Origin: Sitta carolinensis
Lineage: Eukaryota; Chordata; Aves; Passeriformes; Sittidae
NCBI GenBank assembly: GCA_032173965.1
Contig: CM063283.1
Span: forward strand, 79,052,743 to 79,116,742
Direction of reading: 5' to 3'
Length of the DNA: 64,000 bases
The notes under the pieces were generated by a model. That model did not search any database, was not told the DNA's origin, and saw only the letters and a program-made list of their open reading frames with translations. Shown in pieces: positions 12,901-24,707 of this stretch (positions within the stretch are counted from its first letter, which is position 1; the number at the start of each line of letters is the position of its first letter). The translations under genes and the position numbers were made by a program.

Positions 12901-14770
12901 TGGGGAAGTAAAAAAGAATGAACGCTTTAATTTTAAAGACTTTTAAAAATCCCCAGTTAAATCTCTGTAAAAGAAAATATGGAGAGAAAACTGAAAACAA
13001 ATAATCTTTAACAAAAGTTTTCTGTAAATAAGTTAAGAGATTTATGACTCATTTGATTATTTGTTTTAACCAACCCATAGAAGTTTGGAGCTGGAGAATT
13101 GGCATAAAGTTGAGTGCAGTTTTGTCTAACCTGTCTTATTCCTTCTGAAATGACCAATGTCTTACTATCTAGTAAATTTTAATGTTTTCTCTTCTGCCTC
13201 AATTTCTCTAACATGACTTTTTTGTTTCTGAGGTACCCTGATGGTGAACTATTTACAAACATTAGCTTATACCTGATTGATTGTGGAATATTTTTTATAT
13301 AAAACATGTAATTTAACTAAGATCATTACCACACTTTTTACCAAAATAAATAATTTTCCTTTCCTGTCCTACTTTATACTGTGAAGCCAAAAGAGATACG
13401 TAGATTGCACTGTCTACTACTATTCTTTTTAAGACATAAAGGGTATGATGTCACATTAAACCCTCTATGGCACACAGATGTACAGTAAAACACAGCACAT
13501 AAAGTGGCACACTTCAGATTTTATTACTGAAGGGAACAGAAGTCATGTTGTTAAACAGGGAGATTCAGAACAAAGCTCCTCTGTTTTAGTTTTTATTGCT
13601 AACATACTTGTTGCACGATCTTAACTGTATCATTCATGGCAAAAATTAAGCAGGTCCAGTAGCTTCTCACTGCTTAAAGTTTTGATTCCTAACACCCTCC
13701 TCCTCCTTACTTCCAACTACAAGATATTGCCATATACCATGGACCAGCTTTTAGAGCCTTCCATCAGCCAACTAGACTTCTTGGCCTTGGAGAACATCTG
13801 CTGCAAATTCAGCCTGAGAGATGGTAGCATAGGCTTGCAGAAGGCATCAGTCCAAGCACATGGGACTGTGAACAACCATAACGCTCACAACAGATAGAAA
13901 ATGTACCTCAAGCTGTATTTGTTGGGTCCTTCCAGATTTTTCTCCTTACTAATTATCTTTCCAGAGGACATCCACTGGTTGCATAAAGTCTGTAGAGGAA
14001 TATGATTTCTGAAATAGAATAAATATCTGAAATAACTTTCTTTACCCTAGAATAATCTTATTTTAAATATTTAAAAGTATTCAATCTCAATAAATTTTTA
14101 AGACCATTTATCTTAAGGTATGGAAGCATCTTTTATTGAGAAAAATAAGTTTATACTCTTAAAAGTGCATGCACTTCCTTCTGAATACTTAGGTTATCTT
14201 GCAGTGTAATTTAGGTATCACAGAGTCTGTGCTGTGTGTTTTGAAGAGTATGGATTAAAAAGCACAGACAACTCCCAAACATTTAGACCAGGTATGCATA
14301 CTTATCTGAAAGCAAGGGAAAAATGTTTACATGCCTACCTGACATTTATTGTAATTCTATTGTAAATTTGACATTTGGCTTTGGAATTTTTCCACAGACC
14401 AGGGCAACTGGGATGTAATGTCAGCTGGATGTTTGTCATTCTCCCTTCAGTCTAGTCTGAGGATGTGGTTGCCATACTTCACTGTCAAAATGGAGAGATG
14501 TAAGGTCCCTTCTTCTCCTTCTGTACTCTAAATAAAGTCCAGTGTAAAGGTCTGACTTTACTTAATTTTTTTCTTTACATGTTTCTTTACAGGGACTTCA
14601 ACAGACTCATAATTTGGAGTCTGCATCCTGGTCACCGGGAAAACACATGACTAGTTTGACATTTAAGAGGCAGTAGATCTAGATGTAACTCAAATTCTCA
14701 GGTACATATTTGTTCCATCTCCTGGAATATATTGATAATATACTGAAACAACAATTAATATTTATAGAAA
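9011..14770. other. AT-rich non-coding DNA, no gene seen
   Basis: Apart from the (TG)n microsatellite at 9855-9916, I recognise no repeat, RNA gene or exon in this 5.7-kb stretch. The open frames at 9231-9428, 12454-12663 and 13682-13897 have no family resemblance. The one at 9830-10075 runs through the (TG)n tract and yields alternating Cys-Val, an artefact. Confidence 0.55.
9855..9916 (+). repeat. (TG)n microsatellite, about 31 units
   Basis: This is an almost pure TG dinucleotide run of about 62 bases with one slip (GG) at 9910-9911. It can form Z-DNA and is likely length-polymorphic. Confidence 0.95.
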
Positions 14771-14838
14771 ATCATAGAATAATTTGGGTTGGAAGGGGTC
14801 TGTAAAGGTAATCTAGTCCACACCACTCCTATCCTCCC
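14771..14838 (-). mobile_element. CR1 LINE, short 3' terminal fragment
   Basis: 'Atcatagaataatttgggtt' followed by 'ggaaggggtctgtaaaggta' and 'atctagtcca' is the reverse complement of a CR1 3' terminus. The match fades into a C-rich run by about 14838. Only about 70 bp remain, so this is an extreme 5' truncation. Confidence 0.85.
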
Positions 14839-16857
14839 CCCCTACCCCTTCTCCTTGGTAAACAATTGTTAGAACTGATGTAAATGGGCTGTCAGAATCT
14901 CCTGTTTCATAGAGTAAATAATGTAAGAAAGAAGATAGAAAATTTCCTCTGTACAAAAAGAAATACACAGGAGAACAGACTGCCAACAACTTTTAAGTCA
15001 AGATATTGATAAAATTACCTTGACACTGTTTATCAATTTTACCTTAAAATAAGTAATGCTATTATGTCTTAATTTTTAATTGTATTTTTTCTTTACATGA
15101 ACTTGTCTTCAAAACTAAATTATATTCATTAAAAGGACATATGCCATTCTACCCTAGTAACAGAGACAGAATTATAAAGAATGTATTGAATTTTGATGAA
15201 CAGTTCTAACATACATCTCTTTCTGACAAAGATAAGGTCACCTGTCAGAAAGGTGCATCAGCTGTCCAAATATTGATACGTAAATACTGAAAACTGTGCA
15301 TTATTTTAAAAGTTAAGATATGTAATAGAGCATTTGACTTTTACTTTGGTAGAGGTAATACAGGTAGTATCATCAGTGTATTTCTTGTTTTCTTACAATG
15401 TATGCAACATTTTTATTGGCAAATTAAAGTTATACACTTTTAGCTAGTTGATATATTTATTTATTTTATTTTTATTAATTTTGACTTTATATTTAGTGTA
15501 CATTTAGAGTAAGCATACCCCACCACGGCGCTATTTTGTTGGCTTTTTTCACAAATTGATTAGGAAAAAAAAGGGTTTATTTCCTCAAGAAACAGTGCCT
15601 AAGACCTCAGGTCAATACTGAAAATTTAAAAAGACCCCACATATGCAGGGCTTTTTTTAATTATGTTGGATTTTTTGAAGTTGAGCAGAGCAAATCTGAG
15701 CCATAAAACACAATGAATATGTAGGTTGGAAATGTAAATAACATTTAATTCTTTTTTGTAAAATAAGTCACAGTAAAAGTTTTAAAAGACAAATTTAAAT
15801 TTGATAAAAGGAGATGACTATTTTAGTCTTTATTATTTTCTAACCCAAGTTAGCATTAAGCTTAAGATAAAACTGATGGAAAGTAGTGGAAACTTGTTTG
15901 GAAAATAAGATCATCCATATTCTACTTTGGACTTAAAACTCTGGAAGGAATATGAACCTCTGTTTCAGGAACTGAGGTAACTCAATTTTGTGGCTAGGAA
16001 GAAATTTCCTGTATATATCATATTCCCTATATTTGTTACCTGTGGGTTTTCTTTTATTTTTACTATTAATACACACTAGGAAATGAATGTCAGATTAAAA
16101 GACCTCTGTTTTAATCCTCTTTATGGTGAACTATCATAATGCCTATGGGTCTATTTTTTCTGTACAGCTGAAATAAGGAAATTTTACTATTGGTTTTATT
16201 GAAAGTAGGATAGATTTTCAAATAAGCATATAGAAAATTTAGAACTACCTCCCAGATGCAGACACTTCCTATATTTAGATATCCCCTTGGTATTATCACA
16301 TTGTTCTATGTTTTAATACTGACAATTTCAAATCAAATTTGATTCATTAGGTACAACACAAAAAACTTCCAGTGTTATTTCTCAAAAGTGTAAAGGGAAA
16401 ATACTTCAATCATCAATACGAAAAAGTTATTATGAAAAAACTTTTTTTTTTTTTTCCATACATGAAGTGACTGTGGAAAAGCTGTTTAAGATTCTAGTAC
16501 ATGGTCATGACCTTGATCATCTCAGTAACATGCAGATGCAGGCAATGTCATTCCTCTATACTGTTTCCTTTGAATTAATCTTGGAGGTGGAGAATTATTG
16601 AAGGAACAGGTGGAACAGTTCACCTTTGTAAGAAATTCATCACTGTTCAGAGACTATGCAGAAAATGTCTACAAACAGCATAAAAAAAGGGGGCATGTCA
16701 GAGGTGGAATTTATTGAGTATTTAGCATTAGGAACATATTTGGAAAAAGAACAAGGATAATATTGGGAAGAGGTACCAAAGCCCTATATCTCCTACATAC
16801 TGCATTAATGCATTAAGTGAACACCGGTATGGAATTAATCATTGTCCTAGAGGGTCA

Positions 16858-16858
16858 C

Positions 16859-16884
<26 letters not shown>
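16858..16884 (+). repeat. Homopolymer (T)27
   Basis: There are 27 consecutive T residues. On the minus strand this would be a poly(A) run, but no retrogene or SINE body was recognised on its right side. It is treated as a simple repeat. Confidence 0.9.
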
Positions 16885-16889
<5 letters not shown>

Positions 16890-18639
16890 TGCCTAGACAT
16901 AAAAAAATGATAATAACAGCAACAAAACAACAATCATAATAACTTTGAGATGGTAAGTAGATGAATGTGCATCCGATGGCAATACTAAATATTGATATTA
17001 AAATTTATAATTTTATATTATAAAGATATTAAAAATTAGACTCCTAAGAAAACGTTTCAGGATATCTGAAATGAAGGACATTGATTCATACATATTTTTC
17101 AGGCTTTGCTGCATGAGTAGACTTTGTGCCGAAAATGGCAATGCTATTAGAGAATCCTTGTAGAGCAAAGAAGCCTGTGCAGGTGGGATTGACCAACACT
17201 GGCAGCAGTTAGTATAGGGGAACCTTGAAGAACTTAGAAACACAAGTCTGGAGGCTGTCTGGCAACCCAAACACTTTAAAAGATACATTTTTTAAGTGAT
17301 ATCCTTCAATCCTGTTAGATTTCTTAAGAAACATGCATGAGTTCATGCTTTCAAATGCCTAAATATTTTCAATTTTAGTTACTCTGGTGTTTCTATGTTC
17401 TTCTGGTTTCTACCAGCTTATCCAGAGTCATTGTCACCATGGAAAGAAGAGTCCAGTCAAGTAAACAAATAAGGCAAGGAAATTTAAGATTGGTTTGTAT
17501 AAATTTGGAATATTACTTACATAGGTGAGCGGCCTACACATAAGGATGCACGTAATACTTTCATATTACTTGTGCCTTTAAAGATCCATCATTGGATCTG
17601 ATTGCTTTTAATTCTCTGCCTTTGTTTTCTTTAGAGTAGCAAATCTGAAAAGCAGTTATTCCTTGGATACCTTTGCTATAGCTTTAGAAGGGTTAATGTT
17701 CAGCAGGTGTGATCATTCAGCAGGAGTTTTGGTATTTATCTTGTTGAACTCTGTGCAACCACAAATGAATTTTCAGTCTTCAATGTAACTTGTCTATAAT
17801 TAGGCTAGAGGTATGGAGTGAAAAGAAGAGCAAAAAGCAGCAGCAATGCAAAAAGTAATTGGAAATATCTGATTAATGTCACAAAGAATGTCACATAACA
17901 ACTGAAGGAAAATAACTCAACTAAAAGCCAGTAAAAGTGCCACTATTTCTAGACATTTGTAGGTATCCAATATACTTTTACATAAAAGTTTACAGTTGTA
18001 TTAAACTCCAGCAGTGAATGAATTTAGCTACTTTATGTCACAGCAGCAGCATTTATCTGAAAGCAATGAATGTATTCCAGAATAGAAGCTTGCTTGGCTG
18101 AAGTTTTTCTTTTCTTTTTATTGGTTATGTTACAACCTTGTGTCTCATTTTTATTTATGGCCATAAGGTTTTGATTGTGGGTTTTTTCTTATTTTTTTTC
18201 TTTTTTCTATCCCAAAATATTTATGTATCAAAAGAAAAATTAATTGGTTACTGAAAAAACTGCTTTATTTAATTTGAAGTATCACCAAGATGTATTTTTA
18301 ACTGGTTATTGGTCATCAGAAATAGCTAATTATCTATTACAGTTAAATATTCAGTTTTGTTAAATATTCCCTACCAGTTTATAACACAGGAGGGGCAAAA
18401 GGGAAGTTTGTCTTTATTGACAGGACTTTGAAGATAAAAATACTTACTAACCATTCAATCCACAAAAGAAAGGGATCTAAATGAAATATAAACCACACTC
18501 AGGTCTTCACTAATGAACATTAACAAATCCAGACGTCATTATCTTTTTATGGAAACAGACCCTTTACTTCCAGCTGTCCCAGCACAGCCAAAATTGTTCC
18601 AGCAGTGTTTATGACTTCTCTTGCAGCATTTACTGGGTT

Positions 18640-18643
<4 letters not shown>

Positions 18644-18672
<29 letters not shown>
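18644..18672 (+). repeat. Homopolymer (A)29
   Basis: There are 29 consecutive A residues, followed by a short A/C-rich stretch. No processed-pseudogene body was recognised upstream. It is treated as a simple repeat. Confidence 0.9.
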
Positions 18673-19211
18673 CAAACAGAAAAAGACAACCAACAGAATC
18701 CAAAAACCTAGATGCAATGAAAAACTTTAGGTCATAATTCCATCTGGTTTAAATGTGTGTTGTTAGTTACTCAAAGAATCAAAAGGCTGCCAAAACTCCA
18801 GCTATGACCCCTATTTCGATATCTGCAAAATAAATGATCCTGGCTTATTTGAACAAAGAATATGCTTGTGCTTTCTACTTTATTAATTCACAAGCTGCCA
18901 CAATATGCACCATGATGACAGATTTTCTGATTCTAGCTTCCAATAACAATCTTCTCACTGATTATCATGGCAGCAAATCTCATTTTACCAGCAAAGAATA
19001 CCGTTCTATAAATTGTGAACTATATAGACACTAAGAAGAAAAAACTCCAAATATACCAGAATAAATTCTTCAAAGAATTACTGCTGTAACATAATAGTAA
19101 GTAAAAAATGCTTCAAAGTGTGCAAATAGGGATTGGATTCTTAATTAAATTAAACATTAAGACAAGATGCAAGAATCTTGATAAGAACAGGCATAAATGA
19201 ACAATATTTAA

Positions 19212-19877
19212 GGAGCGTTCACCCACCACTTTCCATCATTTCCCAACAGTCCTGGCTCACTGGCAAGGTCCCAGTTGATTGGAGCTTAACAAATGTGAGA
19301 TCCACATCCAAGAGTCAGAATGAGGATCTGGTGAATTACAGGCCTGACAACCTGATCTTGGTGCTGGACAGGTCCTGGAGCAGCTCGAGAGCCATCACAG
19401 CCAAATCCATGACAACTAAGCGATCAGGCCCAGCCAAGAGGGATTTAGAGAAGGCAGGACCTGTTTGACGAGCCTGATTTCATAGTATGACAAGATGATC
19501 TTCTTAGTGAATGGGGAGAAAGTTTTGGATGTTGTCTGCCTGGAATTTAGCAAAGATTTTGACACTGTCTCCCATAGCATTCTTCAGGAGAAACTGGTTG
19601 CTCATGGCTTGGATGGGTGCACAATTCTCTGGGTTAAAACTGGCTGGATGGCTGAGCCCAGAGAGTAGTGGTGACTGGAGTTACTTCCAGCTGGCAGCTG
19701 GCCACCAGTGGTGTTCCCCAGGTCTCAGTACTGGGTCCAGCCCTATTTCATATTTTTATTGATGATCTGGATGAGAGGATTGAGTGCACCCTCTATCAGT
19801 TTGGAGATAACACCAAGTTGGACCGCAGAGTGGATCTGCTGGAAGGCAGAAAGGCTCTGCAGAGGGATCTGACTTTA
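19212..19877 (+). mobile_element. CR1 LINE, internal reverse-transcriptase fragment
   Basis: Plus-strand sequence encodes broken pieces of the CR1 ORF2 reverse transcriptase. They run in order from the 'FDTVSHSILQEKLVAHGLDG' block (about 19560-19618), through '[20 protein letters not shown]' (about 19705-19765), to '[14 protein letters not shown]' near 19835-19875. The pieces fall in different frames (19178-19468, 19511-19762, 19668-19901), so several frameshifts are present. The catalytic box, normally F/Y-A-D-D, reads Phe-Gly-Asp-Asn at 19800-19811. This fragment cannot be an active polymerase. Both the 5' part and, unusually for CR1, the whole 3' part (C-terminus, 3' UTR and terminal repeat) are missing. 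A later deletion or rearrangement must have removed the 3' end. Confidence 0.9.
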
Positions 19878-22800
19878 ATGAATATAAATATTGGCCACTA
19901 AATGTTGTTTTGTGTTGAAGCTAAAATGCATATTTCCTAATGAGGAGATTGGCATCCAACAGTGATTTAAGTTGTTAGTTCTAAAGATTCTTATGAGAAG
20001 TAAAACAAAAATTCCGATCAACTCTGCTGACAAATCTAACCCACTTATTTTTCTTTTGCTAGGAAAAAAGTCTGAGATATTTTATAACTGCTAACACTAA
20101 CCTTAAGGTATCTAATACTATAGAACACTTACATCAATCTATCTCATGTCCACTTAATATAGATTTGCTGAGATTTTGTTGTGACTGCCTAAAAGTCACT
20201 TAAACATGCATGGGCTGAAAAGGCTGCATATGAACAAAAATGAATTTTGTATAAATATCTTCCGTTTGGTAGTATTTAGTTATTTTTAATTAGTACAGTG
20301 TTTTTTCAAGGCTCTCTCCCCCACTGCCCCTTTGCTATGTCTGTTAGCAGTAGCATATCTAATTAAATTATCCATTTTTTGCATGTGTTTCAAAGCATTC
20401 CTTAGTATATCAATAGAAGGGGTGGATTTCCTGTTTGCCACAAGAAAAGCCTGTTTTAATATTTTCTGGAAGCTCCACATCTTTCCATCTGACATATTTT
20501 TAACACAAGTAATTAAATTATCTCTGCTTCTTATCTAAGTACATATCAAGAAAAATATTTTGAATTTTTGACTGCAGCTTTAGTAGACACTACATTGTGG
20601 CAGTGCTTGAGACAACAAAAATACCTTCTGTGTTTTGTTGGTGGAATAAGGTCTCTACCATCTTTCTGTCTAATGCAAAGCCTCCACTCAAAGCTCTCTA
20701 TGACATCTTGGATCCATATAAAATGTCTGTTAGTAACATTGAATGTCCCCTGGCTGACCCAATCCTTCTCTTGAACTTAATATTCTTCCACAGACATTGT
20801 GCATGTACATTTTTTAATCAACAGAAAAACAGTTGGAAGACAGAGGGTTTTCACATGAAGGTACAAAGAGAAAGGCTCTCTTCCATATGTACTTTGCTAA
20901 GAAAAACTGGTATTTCAAGTATACAATCAATTGAAAATTTCCCAAACACTTGAATTTCAGTAGAAAATTGAAGTTTTGCACAGTAAGGCTCTTCTAAAAT
21001 TAAAAATACATAATTTCCACAGAGCTGGTAAAAATAACTTTGAACCCCCTCAAACCCAAACATACAGAATACTGCTGTGTCTATTTTAGATTTTAATTTA
21101 AAAATTACATTCTTGACAACAAAGGAAAATTCTGAGCAATGCAAAAAAAAAAAAAATTACAAACTGTAATAAATATGTATATGTATCCATAAGAATTTCA
21201 AAACCAATAAACTCTTGCACAATCTTTAATTAAATTGAATAGAACATAAGGAAAAATTGTATAAGTACAAATAAATGATTTTGTATTTTTCAATCAGGCA
21301 CATGAGGTCCAAATATGGCATGATACAGATATTCACTACCAGGAAGATAAACAGTTGCAAGACCTGATATTTGCAGGTCACAGGCAGTATAATTCTTTAT
21401 ATAACATTGTTACATGTTATGAATAACCCAATGAAGAAAGAGCAAATTTAGGAATGGCTGGATGGGAGAAGTTTTCTAATTAAGTCTCTAATTTTCAGTT
21501 TTATAACAGGAGATCTGGATATCAAATATTACCAGAATTAAGCCCAAACCTAGAGATAAACCTATTTGAGGTGGGAGTTAGTTTGTCACTCTTCATCTTT
21601 TCTATTTTTCTTTCTATCTTGAGGAAAGGAAGAAATCAGTGCAGGAAGTTAGATGAAGACTAATTTTATATTGCAATAATTATCACTGTGACCATTCACT
21701 TCATAGTAAAAAAACTCTTTTGATTATTTTTTTATTTTTATATCCTGTATAAAAACCACAACTTCAACTTACAGTTGACACGTAAATGCTGCAACAGAAC
21801 TGAGCAACATTTCTTTGAAGCACTGACATTTGTGTTTAATATAAACATATCATTTCAGCATTTTCTGACCACAGAGCTTAGTTCCTGTAGAGAATACATG
21901 TGGCAGCACTTGGATTGGAAGACATCATTCAACATTATTTGTGTGTGACAGATTTTTAATTGCAGAGTGAACTAGAGTATGAAGATGACTGCTGTGCAAT
22001 ACAAGTATTTGCAAGTCCCTGTATATTGTGTAGCACCACTGTTTCTCAAAGTTTTATATGAGTTTGCTTCAGAGCAAAATTAGCATGTAAAAAGAAGATT
22101 TAAATTTCCATTAGCAAGCACTATTTGTATCACACGCTTATCTTGAAGTACATAAACCATTTAAAAGTGTCAGTTTAAATACTTTCATAGCTTTCACTAA
22201 ATTTTCCTGACCTGCTGTTTTCATTACACTTGCCAGTGGCATATTACGTGGTACTATATAACAGATTGCTGAATTCAAATGATCCACACCCTATTGAAAT
22301 GTTTACACTATTTTCTTTATGAAGAAACACATGCTACTCAAGATCATGAAGATTCTTTATTTTTACCATTTTGGTACCACAAATCTAAGAGTTCTTACAC
22401 TATGTTTGTTTTCTTTATCAAAGAAGTAAAATGTACAGTACCCAATTTTTCTACTTGGCTACTTGTGACACCCAGAAATCATGACTGGAGACACTGAGCT
22501 TATAAAAGTTGACCATAACCATGCATTTCAAATTATAATTCTTATTTAATAATCTAGATTTTTCACATCTACATCACTATCTATTCTCAAATAGGGACTG
22601 TGATAATCAATTGGGCAAATATAAAAAACTCATTAGGAATTTGCCAGAAACAGTTTAAGTGACAAGATAGAATTTTTGCGCATATTATAGCTGAACTTTA
22701 TTTTGTAAGAGAAACCAGAGGAAGGAAGGATTAAATAAAGGTAATTTTCATTTACTAGCATTTGAGCAATCAGTGGAAATTAAAGGAGTATAGTGAATTT

Positions 22801-23368
22801 TCTGGTGTCTCTAAAAATGTAGTAAAATTGCTTCTTGACTAGGTGGTATTCATTTTATAAAGAGACAGTTCACTTAGTGGCGGAACTGTCAAGAAATAGA
22901 GCCACGGGAAAAAGTATCGGTGCTGACCTAAAGCACCACCAAGTACTTGATTGACTCAGTCCTCTTCATTGCTCTCTCCAGCTGTCTGGCCTGTGAAATA
23001 GGAATGATTGAAGAATAAGATTTAAAGGCATAGAGCCTGAAGGAAACAGAATTTTTTCATTTTTGAGAGTGAGAAGACAATACAGATTCTTATACAAGAC
23101 TGCAGGGAGATGTTTTCATTCCACACTACTCCTGAGAAACTTTTTCCTGATGGTAGAAATTGATCTGAGTTTATAGTTTTATTGTTGAGAAGGATATGAA
23201 GAGTTAAGGAGTCTTCCTCTAGGTAAAGTACACCTTGAACTGAATTGCCTTAAAAGGTTCTCCAATATGAGTTATTATACAGTCACAGGCACAAAGTTTT
23301 TCATTCTCAGAAAAATACTGCAATTTTTGGAAGCATCATGTTTATTTGTCTGTGAAGTATCCTTGTAA
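19878..23368. other. AT-rich non-coding DNA, no gene seen
   Basis: No repeat or gene was recognised. Frames at 20286-20538, 20597-20953 (118 codons) and 20851-21144 overlap one another on both strands and lack family features, so they are treated as chance. A slightly G+C-richer patch at 22880-23000 contains nothing I can name. Confidence 0.5.
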
Positions 23369-24014
23369 TAAAGACCTCCAAGATCCAGCCCTTGAAGAAC
23401 TCTCACCATGTTTACCATGTCAGGTAAACCTTGGTACCAAAGTACTGCATCCAATTATTTCTTGAATGTTTCCAGGGATGGTGACTCCACCCCTTTCCTG
23501 GGTAGTCCATTACAATGGTTCACAACCCTTTCAGTGAAGAAATTCTTCCTGATATCTGAACCTCCCCTAGTACAGTTTTAGGTATTTTACTCTTATCCTA
23601 CCACTGGTTGCCTGGGAGAAGAGAGTGACTCCCACCAAGCTACAGGCTCCTTTCCGGTGGCTATAGAGAGAGTTAAGGTCCCCACTGAGCCTCCTCTACT
23701 CCAGGCTAACCAGACCCATCTCCTTCAGCTGCCCCTCACAGGACCTGTGCTCCAGACCCTTCACCAGCTCTGCTGCCCTCCTCTGGATTCACTCCAGCCC
23801 CTGATATCTTTCTTGCAGTGAGGGGCCCAGAACTGCACGTAGGATTAGAGGAGTGGCCTCCCCAGTGCCAGGTACAGGGGGCAGTCACTGCCCTGCTCAT
23901 GCTGGCCACACCTACACCCATCACCAGGTCCTCTTTTGCTGGATCACCTTCCAGCCATTCTGCCCCCAACCTGTAGCGCTCCAGGAGGTTGTTGTGACCC
24001 AAGTGCAGGACCCA
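23369..24014 (-). mobile_element. CR1 LINE fragment of a distinct subfamily
   Basis: On the minus strand the sequence encodes the CR1 ORF2 C-terminal region. It starts near 24002 with 'MGHNNLLERYRLGAEWLEGD', corresponding to the Leu-Gly-His-Asn-Asn...Tyr-Arg-Leu-Gly block of CR1. It then decays through frameshifts into the 3' UTR, down to about 23369. The 3' UTR wording ('aagacctccaagatccagcc' on the plus strand, then 'aatgtttccagggatggtga') differs from the other copies here, indicating another subfamily. Near 23895-23940 a block of about 100 bases expected from the family seems deleted. The terminal repeat is not clearly present. The 5' side is truncated at 24014. Confidence 0.88.
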
Positions 24015-24676
24015 TTTCTTTTTCCCTGATTCTGCTTTTATTATTTAACACTGTTTTGATAACTGTCATTTAATATTGGTTACGATTTTTATATAGGTTG
24101 TATAAAAGACATTTTCATTGATTGCCATGTTTTTGTGTTTCACCAGAGTGCAGTATAGTTTATTATTGCTGGATAAAAGCCTATATGATCCTCAAGATTT
24201 CTTTTGCAATTCCCATAGAGTGTATTATCTAATATTAGTCTCATTTCATATAATCCTTATTATGGGACATTCTTTCATCGTGAAGATTATTTTATTCAGT
24301 CATAACAGAGTGGCTCACATTTAACAGGACAAAATTAAATACTTCAATGAAAAAAAGGGTCTAATTAGGTAAGACTAGAAGTCACAGTTTTCTGAAAATC
24401 AAGCACTGTTCAACCAGACAATTCTATCCTCCCTTCTCAGAGAAAACTATTGTAGTCTTATCTTTTGATTATCAAGCTTGTTGAGAACAAACTTTTATCT
24501 GGAGACACAGAAGCAAAAAAAAAGTATGTACCTTCAAGTGTTTAATTATACAAAGTTCTGCAAAGGAAAAGAGTGGAATGTGTTAGAAATAACTACAGTT
24601 TGAAAGGATAAAATCCAAAAGGGGAGAAGACTGAAAGCTTCATACCTAAACCATTTCTAATCGAAAGGTGTTTTCC

Positions 24677-24707
24677 AATAAATAAATAAATAGAATAAAT
24701 AAATAGA
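24677..24707 (+). repeat. (AAAT)n microsatellite
   Basis: AATA/AAAT units are repeated about seven times, interrupted by TAGAATA. Confidence 0.85.

Larger units (their letters stand above)
14839..19211. other. AT-rich non-coding DNA with homopolymers
   Basis: The recognisable features are (T)27 at 16858-16884, a T-rich run near 16441-16456 and (A)29 at 18644-18672. The 91-codon minus-strand frame at 17013-17288 has no recognisable family and lies in ordinary AT-rich sequence. It is treated as chance. Confidence 0.55.

Noticed and set aside
17013..17288. Minus-strand frame of 91 codons
   Set aside because: There is no recognisable family, no Kozak or splice context, and it lies in ordinary AT-rich sequence.
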